DNA of 5,678 nucleotides from Bacteroidota bacterium (lineage in GTDB: Bacteria; Bacteroidota; Bacteroidia; Bacteroidales; VadinHA17): positions 1 to 5,678 of the forward strand of contig DAOVQI010000238.1 of NCBI GenBank assembly GCA_030628785.1. The letters run 5' to 3'. The position numbers and the translations under genes were made by a program. Shown here in pieces: positions 1 to 4,633 of this stretch. The notes under the pieces are model-generated. The model was not told the DNA's origin and did no database searches. It was given only the letters and a program-made list of their open reading frames with translations. Numbering within the stretch: position 1 is the stretch's first letter; each line of letters begins with the position of its first letter.

Positions 1-7
1 GGTTTTT

Positions 8-34
8 AAAAACCCTAAGGGTCTTTTTTTTTTT
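8..34 (+). terminator. Rho-independent terminator of an off-window upstream gene
   Basis: ACCC (12-15) pairs with GGGT (19-22) around a TAA loop. A-T pairs (8-11 with 24-27) extend the stem past one unpaired C, and an unbroken T run (24-34) follows. The stem is short but the T tract is long. It probably ends a plus-strand gene lying to the left of the window. Bases 1-14 also form a perfect palindrome (GGTTTTTAAAAACC), so the structure may extend further left. Confidence 0.5.
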
Positions 35-46
35 AAATAGAATTGG

Positions 47-54
47 TTAATTTG
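47..54 (+). promoter_or_regulatory. Weak candidate -7 box for the CvpA-family gene
   Basis: TTAATTTG matches five of the six fixed positions of the Bacteroidota TAnnTTTG box. The place where a -33 TTTG would sit, about 19 nt upstream, is only the T tract of the preceding terminator. The predicted transcript would start near 61 and leave a leader of about 25 nt. It is the best candidate in the 85 bases before the gene, but it could be chance in AT-rich DNA. Confidence 0.2.
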
Positions 55-85
55 CAGCATATAAAAACTTAATTATTGGATTTTT

Positions 86-625
86 ATGATTTACATCGAC
101 CTAATCCTTGCTATCTTTCTTCTTTGGGCTGCGTATAAAGGCTTTAAAAACGGACTCATCATTGAAGTCGCCTCCCTTGCTGCCCTTATTCTTGGTATAT
201 TCGGGGCCATAAAGTTCTCCGGCCTAACAGCGGATTTTCTGGTTGAACAATTCGACCTGACTACACAATACCTTTCCCTTATCGCATTTGCTATTACCTT
301 TGTTATCATTGTCATTTTGATTCATCTTCTTGCCCGGATACTGGATAAGCTTGTAAAGGCAATTGCCCTTGGATTCATTAACCGTTTAGCGGGAATTGTT
401 TTTGGTGTGGTTAAAGTTGCTTTTATATTAAGCATTGTTTTGGTGATATTAGAAGCGGTAAACCAGAAGGCAAACTTTCTTCCAAAAGAGAAACTCGAAA
501 AATCCCTTCTCTACGGTCCGGTTTCCAATTTTGCCCCGGCTATCTTTCCCTACCTTGATTTCGAGGAAATCCGTGAAAATATTGAAGATCTCAGGAAAAA
601 AGATAAGGTAATCATTCATAATTAG
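86..625 (+). CDS. CvpA family inner-membrane protein
   Basis: This 179-residue protein has the size and layout of the CvpA (colicin V production) family. Four hydrophobic segments are visible at roughly residues 3-19, 24-43, 62-83 and 101-123. They are followed by a charged C-terminal tail of about 55 residues. Family hallmarks are the short basic loop GFKNGL (19-24) between the first two segments and the NRLAGIVFG stretch (99-107) opening the fourth. Its molecular job is poorly defined. In Escherichia coli, CvpA is needed for colicin V export and has been linked to envelope stress tolerance, but most bacteria carrying the family make no colicin V, so that role should not be transferred here. 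The ATG at 86 is preceded by T-rich DNA without a Shine-Dalgarno motif, as is usual in Bacteroidota. It appears to be monocistronic, because the next gene lies on the other strand. Confidence 0.88.
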   Translation: MIYIDLILAIFLLWAAYKGFKNGLIIEVASLAALILGIFGAIKFSGLTADFLVEQFDLTTQYLSLIAFAITFVIIVILIHLLARILDKLVKAIALGFINRLAGIVFGVVKVAFILSIVLVILEAVNQKANFLPKEKLEKSLLYGPVSNFAPAIFPYLDFEEIRENIEDLRKKDKVIIHN

Positions 626-687
626 AGTCGGTCTATAAACTAAGCATTTAGAATTTTTTTAAAATAACAAATTACAATCACCAAAAT

Positions 688-751
688 ATTTACCCTGTGA
701 AATAATTTTTACTTTGTAAAAATTACTTCGTATTTCACAGGGCAGGTAAAT
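688..751 (+). repeat. REP-like inverted repeat of the CCCTGTGAAAT family, copy 1
   Basis: CCCTGTGAAATA (693-704) and its exact reverse complement (731-742) form 12-bp arms. Inside them is a second perfect hairpin with 10-bp arms, TAATTTTTAC (703-712) and GTAAAAATTA (716-725), and a TTT loop. Outside them ATTTA (688-692) can pair with TAAAT (747-751). ACTTCGT directly precedes the right arm and GCA follows it. Both of these are shared with the copy at 3957-4002, so the element has an orientation. It carries no gene. A REP-like or miniature mobile element is inferred from the two dispersed copies. A role in ending cvpA or feoAB transcripts is possible. Confidence 0.8.
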
Positions 752-764
752 CTCAATGACCGAA

Positions 765-782
765 TTCCGAAAGCTTTCGGAA
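765..782. repeat. Perfect 18-bp palindrome with CCGAAAGCTTTCGG core
   Basis: TTCCGAAAGCTTTCGGAA is a perfect palindrome centred between 773 and 774 on AGCT. Its core (767-780) fits CCGNNAGCTNNCGG, the same layout as the two palindromes at 875-890 and 920-937. It lies 14 bp beyond the CCCTGTGAAAT element. Its function is not known to me. A protein-binding site or a dispersed genomic repeat is possible. Confidence 0.85.
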
Positions 783-874
783 CAATATTTAAAGCTGTTT
801 TGAACATTTGATCATTGATATTTCGAATTTATTTATTCACAAAATAATTAATTCTCAAAGGTGTTCATGAGCTC

Positions 875-890
875 TCCGCCAGCTGGCGGA
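875..890. repeat. Perfect 16-bp palindrome with CCGCCAGCTGGCGG core
   Basis: TCCGCCAGCTGGCGGA is perfectly self-complementary about AGCT (881-884). It is a GC-rich island in AT-rich DNA and the second member of the CCGNNAGCTNNCGG trio in this spacer. No T tract follows on either strand, so a simple terminator role is not supported. Confidence 0.85.
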
Positions 891-896
891 TCGGTT

Positions 897-917
897 GTTA
901 TTTGTTTTTTGTTATTT
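897..917 (+). repeat. Heptanucleotide tandem repeat, three units
   Basis: Three consecutive 7-bp units read GTTATTT, GTTTTTT and GTTATTT. The array lies directly between two AGCT-centred palindromes. It is short, and its significance comes from the other 7- and 8-bp arrays in the window. Confidence 0.6.
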
Positions 918-919
918 GG

Positions 920-937
920 TCCCGATAGCTATCGGGA
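920..937. repeat. Perfect 18-bp palindrome with CCGATAGCTATCGG core
   Basis: TCCCGATAGCTATCGGGA is perfectly self-complementary about AGCT (927-930). Its core (922-935) fits CCGNNAGCTNNCGG, as do the palindromes at 765-782 and 875-890. The NN pair differs in each of the three (AA, CC, AT), while the matching base on the other arm is compensated every time. Confidence 0.85.
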
Positions 938-981
938 TTAATTAAAAAATTGTTTGACTTTATGGACAGACACTATTTAGG

Positions 982-1000
982 TTAAAAGATTCTCTTTTAA
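982..1000. repeat. Inverted repeat, 8-bp arms with TTC loop
   Basis: TTAAAAGA (982-989) and TCTTTTAA (993-1000) are exact reverse complements around TTC. An AAAAATTTTT stretch (999-1008) overlaps the right edge. A weak plus-strand terminator is conceivable, but the T run does not directly follow the stem. It has the same 8-3-8 layout as 4121-4139 and 4219-4237. Confidence 0.6.
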
Positions 1001-1012
1001 AAATTTTTGTTA

Positions 1013-1045
1013 AACATATAACATATAACATATAACATATAACAT
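1013..1045 (+). repeat. Heptanucleotide array AACATAT, 4.7 units
   Basis: AACATAT is repeated four times without error (1013-1040) and followed by a partial AACAT. The array lies 53 bp beyond the stop codon of feoAB. It is a simple-sequence repeat that could vary in copy number by slippage. No effect on a reading frame is expected because it is intergenic. Confidence 0.9.
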
Positions 1046-1097
1046 TCTTTAACCCTCTCAACATTCTGATAAGTTACAAATTATCTATTTGGTTCAA

Positions 1098-3608
1098 TTA
1101 AAATAAACTTCCTATCTGATAAACAACAAATGCAACGAACCAGGCAAGTGATGTGGTATAAAATATGGTAAATAAAGCCCATTTCCAGCTACCTGATTCT
1201 TTTTTAATGGCAACAATAACTGCCACACACGGGAAGTAAATTAATATAAACATCAGAAACCCGAATGCGATAACAGGAGTATAAACTTTTTCACCGGAGC
1301 GAATCCCGTTTGTGTATGTTTGATCTCTTATTTTTCCAATGAGAGTTTCTGATTTTTCATCAATATCTGCCCCGGCCTGGTATAAAACGCCCATTGTACT
1401 TACAACGACTTCTTTGGCAGCAATCCCTGTTAACAGGCTTACACCCATTTTCCAGTCAAATCCAAGAGGCTTGAGTACCGGTTCTATGAACTGACCTATT
1501 TGTCCTATGAATGACTTTTCCTGTTTTTCAGCTTCTTTTGCCAGTAAAAGAGAACGAATGACTCCGTTTTTTTCCTTTAAAACCTGGTAATATCTGTCAG
1601 GGTTTTCAAACTTAACGCTTTCTAATACTTGGTTATACTGGCTTTCATTGGTGCTAATGGTAGTATCATAGTCGGTGGAATAGGCGACGTTTTTTGGATA
1701 ATATCCCAATGCCCAAATCAAAATGGATGCTATTAATATAACCCCTCCCATTTTTTTCAGGTATTGTTCACCTTTGTACCACATATGCTTCAGTGTTGAT
1801 TTTAGGGTAGGTACGCGGTATGGTGGCAATTCCATAACAAAAGGGATTTCCTCTGTTCGAAAGAAAGTTTTCTTTAATATTTTTGCTACTGTAGCTGCTA
1901 TGAAGATGCCGATCAGATATATAATAAATAAAACCAGTCCCGGATGCTTAGGGAAGAATGCTCCTATGACCAGAATATATACGGGTAGTCTGGCACTACA
2001 TGACATAAAAGGGTTGATCAGCATGGTTACCATGCGATTATTTCTGTTCTTTATGGTTCTTGTAGCCATAATGGCCGGGACATTGCAACCAAAACCCATT
2101 ATCAGGGGAATAAATGACTGTCCGTGTAACCCGATTTTATGCATGATTTTATCCATAATAAAGGCAGCCCGTGCCATGTAGCCGGTATCTTCCATCAACG
2201 AAATGAAGAAAAACAGGATTAAAATATTCGGAAGAAAAACAATTACACTGCCAACTCCTCCAACAATTCCATCGATTAAAAGATCTTTCAGCGCTCCGGC
2301 AGGTATAATTGATTGTAACCATCCCGAAAATAAAACAATGGATTGATCCAACCAATTCATAGGATACTGACCTAATTCGAATGTAGCAAAGAACATAATA
2401 AAAATGAGGAGAAAGAATATAGGAAATCCGAAAAGTTTGTGTGTAATAAAAGCATCAATAATGTCAGTGGTATTTCGTTTATGTTGGCCACTTATCAGGG
2501 TTTCTTTCAAGGCACCTGAGATAAATCCATATTTGGCATCGGTTATTAATGTCTCGCTATCCTCATGAAACATTTTTTCCAGTCTTTCGATTTCAATCTC
2601 GGCAATTCCCTTTATCTCGTTATAATTCGGCCATCTTGAAAGTGAAAAGTGAGCTGATTTATCTTTCTCGATAAGCTTCAGTGCTTCAAATCTGGAAGAA
2701 ACCATATCGGTCAGGCTTTTATTCTTCCATATCTCGTCTTGAATGATCTTTAGGGATTTTTCAACTTCCTTTCCATAATTTATATGTATGTGACGGACAA
2801 GCGGTTCCTTGTCTTCATATACATCAATTACTTTTTTAAATAATTCCTTAATACCATGTCCTTTTGAACTGATTGTGGGAACAATAGGTATCCCCATCAT
2901 TTTCCCCAGTGATTCATAGTCAAATTGGTCGCCTCGTTTTTGAAGTTCATCATACATATTCAGTGCGATAATTACCTTCACATCCATATCAATTAATTGC
3001 GTGGTAAGGTATAAGTTCCTTTCCAGATTTGAAGCGTCAACAATATTGATTATAACGTCTGGTGTTTCGCCAAAGATAAACTTGCGAACATATAGTTCCT
3101 CGGGTGAGTAGGCTGAAAGAGAGTATGTGCCTGGTAAATCTACAACATTGAAGGTGTATCCTTCCTGTCGGAATTTTGCAGCTTTTGAACCGACAGTAAC
3201 ACCACCGTAATTTCCAACATGTTCCCTGGAATGTGAAGCATAATTAAAAAGCGTTGTTTTTCCCGAATTTGGATTTCCAACAAGGGCAACGTTTATATTT
3301 TTTTCCTTGATTTTAGCTGACTGAACTAATCCTGCCTGAGCCTCTACTCCATTAAATCTTTTGTTAAAAAGACCAGTAGCCTCCTTCTCAGTTATTATCT
3401 CAATCAACTGAGCTTCACTTCTTCTTAATGAGAGTTCATAACCCATAAGACTGTATTCAATGGGGTCTTTTAGCGGGGCGTTTTTTATCACTTTTACCTT
3501 CTTGCCCTTAATAAATCCCATCTCGGTGATTCTTTTTCTAAAGGCACCTCTTCCCCTGACTTTTGTAATGACTCCTTCTTCGCTTGTTTTTAATTGCGAT
3601 AGATTCAT
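1098..3608 (-). CDS. feoB: Fused FeoA-FeoB ferrous iron transporter
   Basis: This 836-residue inner-membrane protein imports Fe(II). Residues about 1-72 form a FeoA-type SH3-like domain, normally a separate protein. The G domain follows, with G1 GNPNSGKTT (111-119), switch I NYGGVTVG (133-140), G3 DLPG (157-160), G4 NMYD (217-220) and a G5-like SSKG (247-250). A helical region, about 270-385, leads to the membrane core. The first gate motif includes GFGCNVPA (505-512) and MSCSARLPVY (535-544) with Cys508 and Cys537. The second gate-like motif is GIAAKEVVVST (728-738). A soluble loop of about 60 residues lies near 640-700. The C-terminal helices contain FPC (792-794). FeoB alone is usually about 700 residues, so the fusion accounts for the extra length. 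All key motifs are intact and the gene appears functional. No FeoC gene is adjacent. It stands alone on the minus strand with a candidate promoter at 3711-3740. The start has no Shine-Dalgarno motif, but the FeoA domain begins right at this ATG. Confidence 0.97.
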   Translation of the reverse strand: MNLSQLKTSEEGVITKVRGRGAFRKRITEMGFIKGKKVKVIKNAPLKDPIEYSLMGYELSLRRSEAQLIEIITEKEATGLFNKRFNGVEAQAGLVQSAKIKEKNINVALVGNPNSGKTTLFNYASHSREHVGNYGGVTVGSKAAKFRQEGYTFNVVDLPGTYSLSAYSPEELYVRKFIFGETPDVIINIVDASNLERNLYLTTQLIDMDVKVIIALNMYDELQKRGDQFDYESLGKMMGIPIVPTISSKGHGIKELFKKVIDVYEDKEPLVRHIHINYGKEVEKSLKIIQDEIWKNKSLTDMVSSRFEALKLIEKDKSAHFSLSRWPNYNEIKGIAEIEIERLEKMFHEDSETLITDAKYGFISGALKETLISGQHKRNTTDIIDAFITHKLFGFPIFFLLIFIMFFATFELGQYPMNWLDQSIVLFSGWLQSIIPAGALKDLLIDGIVGGVGSVIVFLPNILILFFFISLMEDTGYMARAAFIMDKIMHKIGLHGQSFIPLIMGFGCNVPAIMATRTIKNRNNRMVTMLINPFMSCSARLPVYILVIGAFFPKHPGLVLFIIYLIGIFIAATVAKILKKTFFRTEEIPFVMELPPYRVPTLKSTLKHMWYKGEQYLKKMGGVILIASILIWALGYYPKNVAYSTDYDTTISTNESQYNQVLESVKFENPDRYYQVLKEKNGVIRSLLLAKEAEKQEKSFIGQIGQFIEPVLKPLGFDWKMGVSLLTGIAAKEVVVSTMGVLYQAGADIDEKSETLIGKIRDQTYTNGIRSGEKVYTPVIAFGFLMFILIYFPCVAVIVAIKKESGSWKWALFTIFYTTSLAWFVAFVVYQIGSLF

Positions 3609-3710
3609 GGATTATAAATAATTTTCTATACACTTTTCAGGCAGGGCAAACCTACAACTTATTTGTTGTTCTTGCAATGCCAATTCATTATTATTTTTAT
3701 ATAGAATAAA

Positions 3711-3740
3711 TAAAGATAAAGAAAAAATATCAAAGGCAAA
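3711..3740 (-). promoter_or_regulatory. Candidate promoter of feoAB
   Basis: Read on the minus strand, TTTG (3740-3737) is followed after 18 nt by TATCTTTA (3718-3711). This matches five of the six fixed positions of the Bacteroidota -7 consensus TAnnTTTG, with near-consensus spacing. Transcription would start near 3705, giving a leader of about 95 nt. Iron-dependent control is expected for feoB from general knowledge, but I cannot identify a convincing Fur or DtxR operator. Confidence 0.45.
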
Positions 3741-3756
3741 AGTAAGTAAGACTTGA

Positions 3757-3781
3757 TTTTCGCAAACTGGTGCAGCGAAAA
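3757..3781. repeat. Inverted repeat upstream of the feoAB promoter
   Basis: TTTTCGC (3757-3763) and GCGAAAA (3775-3781) are exact 7-bp inverted arms around an 11-nt centre. The repeat lies 17 bp upstream of the putative -33 box of feoAB. A regulator-binding site is possible from position, but the sequence matches no operator I recognise. Confidence 0.4.
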
Positions 3782-3822
3782 ACAATAGTCGAACTTATCC
3801 CGACAAAAGGAGGGATCTGAAC

Positions 3823-3857
3823 GAAAAAAGATAAAAGTAAAAAGATAAAAGTAGAAA
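3823..3857 (+). repeat. A-rich heptanucleotide array
   Basis: Five 7-bp units read GAAAAAA, GATAAAA, GTAAAAA, GATAAAA and GTAGAAA. Each starts with G, so the guanines fall at 3823, 3830, 3837, 3844 and 3851. The middle units alternate, giving a near-perfect 14-bp repeat. Confidence 0.7.
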
Positions 3858-3882
3858 AACTATAAACCGGGAACCATTTGAG

Positions 3883-4039
3883 GATTGGAATAATGGAATA
3901 ATGGAAGATTGGGTGACTGGGAGACTGAGGGATGGGGTGACATAGAGACTGAGAGACCCTGTGAAATAGCTTCGCATCACTTCGTGAATTTCACAGGGCA
4001 AGCTGAGGGACTGAGAGAAAGGGAGAAAGGGAGAAAGGG
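3883..4039 (+). repeat. Degenerate 8-bp tandem array interrupted by a palindromic element
   Basis: Nine phase-locked octamers run from 3883 to 3954. They begin GATTGGAA, TAATGGAA, TAATGGAA, GATTGGGT, GACTGGGA and GACTGAGG, and end with GACTGAGA. A tenth unit is split: its GA is at 3955-3956 and its CTGAGG at 4003-4008, with 46 bp of palindromic element between them. The array continues with GACTGAGA and GAAAGGGA units to 4039. Composition drifts gradually from T-containing to pure purine units. Open frames across this stretch on either strand read only low-complexity peptide and are not genes. Confidence 0.85.
3957..4002 (+). mobile_element. REP-like palindromic element of the CCCTGTGAAAT family, copy 2
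   Basis: CCCTGTGAAAT (3957-3967) and ATTTCACAGGG (3988-3998) are exact 11-bp inverted arms. A small TCAC-TTC-GTGA hairpin lies between them (3977-3987). ACTTCGT before the right arm and GCA after it match copy 1 at 688-751, so both copies face the same way. The element sits inside an octamer array. Removing exactly 3957-4002 joins GA to CTGAGG and restores a normal unit. That is direct evidence that it entered, or was copied into, a pre-existing array. It encodes nothing. Movement by a REP-associated (RAYT-type) transposase elsewhere in the genome is inference only. Confidence 0.65.
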
Positions 4040-4108
4040 CAAAGAGCATGGAGCAAGGGGCATGGGGCGAAGAGCAAAAGGCGAAAAGCAGAGAGCATGA
4101 CGCTGAGG
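4039..4108 (+). repeat. Degenerate heptanucleotide array GCRWRRR, ten units
   Basis: Ten consecutive 7-bp units begin with GC, among them GCAAAGA, GCATGGA, GCAAGGG, GCATGGG, GCGAAGA, GCAAAAG, GCGAAAA and GCAGAGA. Cytosines recur exactly every 7 bases from 4040 to 4103. The array abuts the preceding 8-bp array without a gap, so the period changes from 8 to 7 at this point. Confidence 0.85.
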
Positions 4109-4120
4109 ACAGGATTGTAG

Positions 4121-4139
4121 AACGACTCTTCGAGTCGTT
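4121..4139. repeat. Inverted repeat, 8-bp arms with TTC loop
   Basis: AACGACTC (4121-4128) and GAGTCGTT (4132-4139) are exact reverse complements around TTC. The base past each arm does not pair, so the arms are exactly 8 bp. Only three T residues follow on the plus strand, too few for a convincing terminator, and no gene lies immediately upstream. Confidence 0.65.
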
Positions 4140-4218
4140 ATTTGGGAAGTAATTTAGTAATGCCCTGACTGGTTAAATTAACAAACAGGAAACTATTTAC
4201 CGGAAATCAGTTCAGTAG

Positions 4219-4237
4219 AGCCGAATTACATTCGGCT
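4219..4237. repeat. Inverted repeat, 8-bp arms with TAC loop
   Basis: AGCCGAAT (4219-4226) and ATTCGGCT (4230-4237) are exact reverse complements around TAC. The layout is the same as at 982-1000 and 4121-4139. An A run, not a T run, follows shortly after on the plus strand. Confidence 0.6.
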
Positions 4238-4259
4238 GGAAAAAGACCTGCTAGGGTTT

Positions 4260-4328
4260 GCCCGCCTGAATGACGCAGTCGGGCAGGGAAAACCTGCCTG
4301 CCCGCCGTAGTATGCGAAGGCGGGGCAG
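4260..4328. repeat. GC-rich cluster of nested hairpins
   Basis: Several overlapping stems occur in a GC-rich island. GCCCG (4260-4264) can pair with CGGGC (4280-4284). GGCAGG (4282-4287) can pair with CCTGCC (4293-4298). CTGCCCGCC (4298-4306) can pair with GGCGGGGCAG (4319-4328) with one bulged base. The stems compete, because they share bases at 4282-4284 and at 4298. It resembles a dispersed structured repeat more than a gene or a known RNA. Confidence 0.5.
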
Positions 4329-4345
4329 AGTCTGTGAAGGAAAGG

Positions 4346-4369
4346 CTGAGATTGAGGTTGAGAAGAAGA
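4346..4369 (+). repeat. Short hexanucleotide array
   Basis: CTGAGA, TTGAGG, TTGAGA and AGAAGA follow one another with a 6-bp period. The array is degenerate and purine-rich. Confidence 0.4.
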
Positions 4370-4392
4370 AGGGGAAGTTGCTGGTTGTTTGA

Positions 4393-4416
4393 TAAATGGC
4401 TAAACTGCTAAATTGT
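4393..4416 (+). repeat. Short octanucleotide array, TAAAYKGC-like
   Basis: Three octamers read TAAATGGC, TAAACTGC and TAAATTGT. They are in register and differ from one another at two to three positions. Confidence 0.5.
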
Positions 4417-4430
4417 TTAAGGAGTTTTTG

Positions 4431-4458
4431 TGTGTGAATGTGTTCACGTGTTCATGTT
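4431..4458 (+). repeat. Short octanucleotide array, TGTGTTCA-like
   Basis: TGTGTGAA, TGTGTTCA and CGTGTTCA are consecutive octamers, followed by a partial TGTT. The core GTGTTCA also occurs once in the other long spacer at 861-867. Confidence 0.5.
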
Positions 4459-4465
4459 AAAAAAG

Positions 4466-4496
4466 TTTGTCCGAAGAACTCCTTCCTTTAGATTAG
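4466..4496 (+). promoter_or_regulatory. Candidate distal promoter of the thiamine-binding gene
   Basis: TTTG (4466-4469) is followed after exactly 19 nt by TAGATTAG (4489-4496). This matches five of six fixed positions of TAnnTTTG at consensus spacing. Transcription would begin near 4503 and leave a leader of about 130 nt, which is long for so small a gene. Confidence 0.35.
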
Positions 4497-4577
4497 CAAA
4501 GTGAAGATTTTTAGGATTTTTTATATTTACAGGAAAGAATAATGAGTGGAGTTAGAAGAATTAAAGCTGGACGATGC

Positions 4578-4585
4578 TATATTTG
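4578..4585 (+). promoter_or_regulatory. Candidate proximal -7 box of the thiamine-binding gene
   Basis: TATATTTG is a perfect TAnnTTTG match and would give a leader of about 40 nt. No TTTG lies at the expected distance upstream, the nearest being TTAG at 4552-4555. I cannot decide from sequence whether this box or the distal pair is used. Confidence 0.35.
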
Positions 4586-4633
4586 AAAATAAACCCGAAA
4601 CCCATAACCTAATTTCAATTTAAACGAATCATT

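Larger units (their letters stand above)
626..1097. other. 472-bp convergent spacer filled with palindromes and short tandem repeats
   Basis: No convincing coding sequence is present. In order the spacer holds the large CCCTGTGAAAT inverted repeat (688-751), three AGCT-centred perfect palindromes (765-782, 875-890, 920-937), a 7-bp array (897-917), an 8-3-8 inverted repeat (982-1000) and a 7-bp array of AACATAT (1013-1045). Two adjacent related octamers, TTGAACAT and TTGATCAT, lie at 800-815. No strong hairpin plus T-tract terminator is visible for either flanking gene. CTAA/TTAG (642-653) followed by a T run is only a 4-bp stem. Confidence 0.8.
3609..4633. other. 1,025-bp divergent spacer composed largely of repeats
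   Basis: No credible gene is present. From left to right the spacer holds the feoAB leader, which includes a small hairpin ACAAC/GTTGT (3654-3658, 3665-3669), and the feoAB promoter (3711-3740). Next come an inverted repeat (3757-3781), a 7-bp array (3823-3857), an 8-bp array split by a palindromic element (3883-4039) and a second 7-bp array (4039-4108). After that are two 8-3-8 hairpins, a GC-rich hairpin cluster (4260-4328), short 6- and 8-bp arrays (4346-4458) and candidate promoters for the downstream thiamine-binding gene. The plus strand is strongly purine-rich in the middle: 4013-4039 is entirely A and G. Confidence 0.85.

Noticed and set aside
91..315. 74-codon minus-strand frame opposite the CvpA-family gene
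   Set aside because: It is antisense to a well-supported gene and has an unconvincing composition.
1013..1045. CRISPR-like direct repeats
   Set aside because: The units are only 7 bp and contiguous with no spacers, so this is a microsatellite. No cas gene is present.
1723..2181. 152-codon plus-strand open frame inside feoAB
   Set aside because: It is antisense to the intact, motif-rich FeoB membrane core. The peptide matches nothing I recognise and the frame has no promoter of its own.
2149..2355. 68-codon minus-strand frame inside feoAB in another phase
   Set aside because: It overlaps the FeoB reading frame, which is continuous here, so it is a shadow and not a frameshift remnant.
3601..3720. 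Fur-type operator in the feoAB leader
   Set aside because: The stretch near 3681-3695 resembles the AATGATAAT words only loosely, as expected by chance in such AT-rich DNA.
3931..3998. Possible TPP riboswitch: GGGGTG, CTGAGA and ACCCTGTGAA in THI-box-like order upstream of a thiamine-binding gene
   Set aside because: The second half (CCTGATCTGG, ATAATGCCAGC, GTAGGGA) is absent. The matching words come from the octamer array and the palindromic element, and the site is about 640 bp from the gene.
3795..4100. Overlapping open frames on both strands (84 codons on -, 63 codons on +)
   Set aside because: They translate the 7- and 8-bp arrays into low-complexity peptide with no family resemblance, and both cross the palindromic element.
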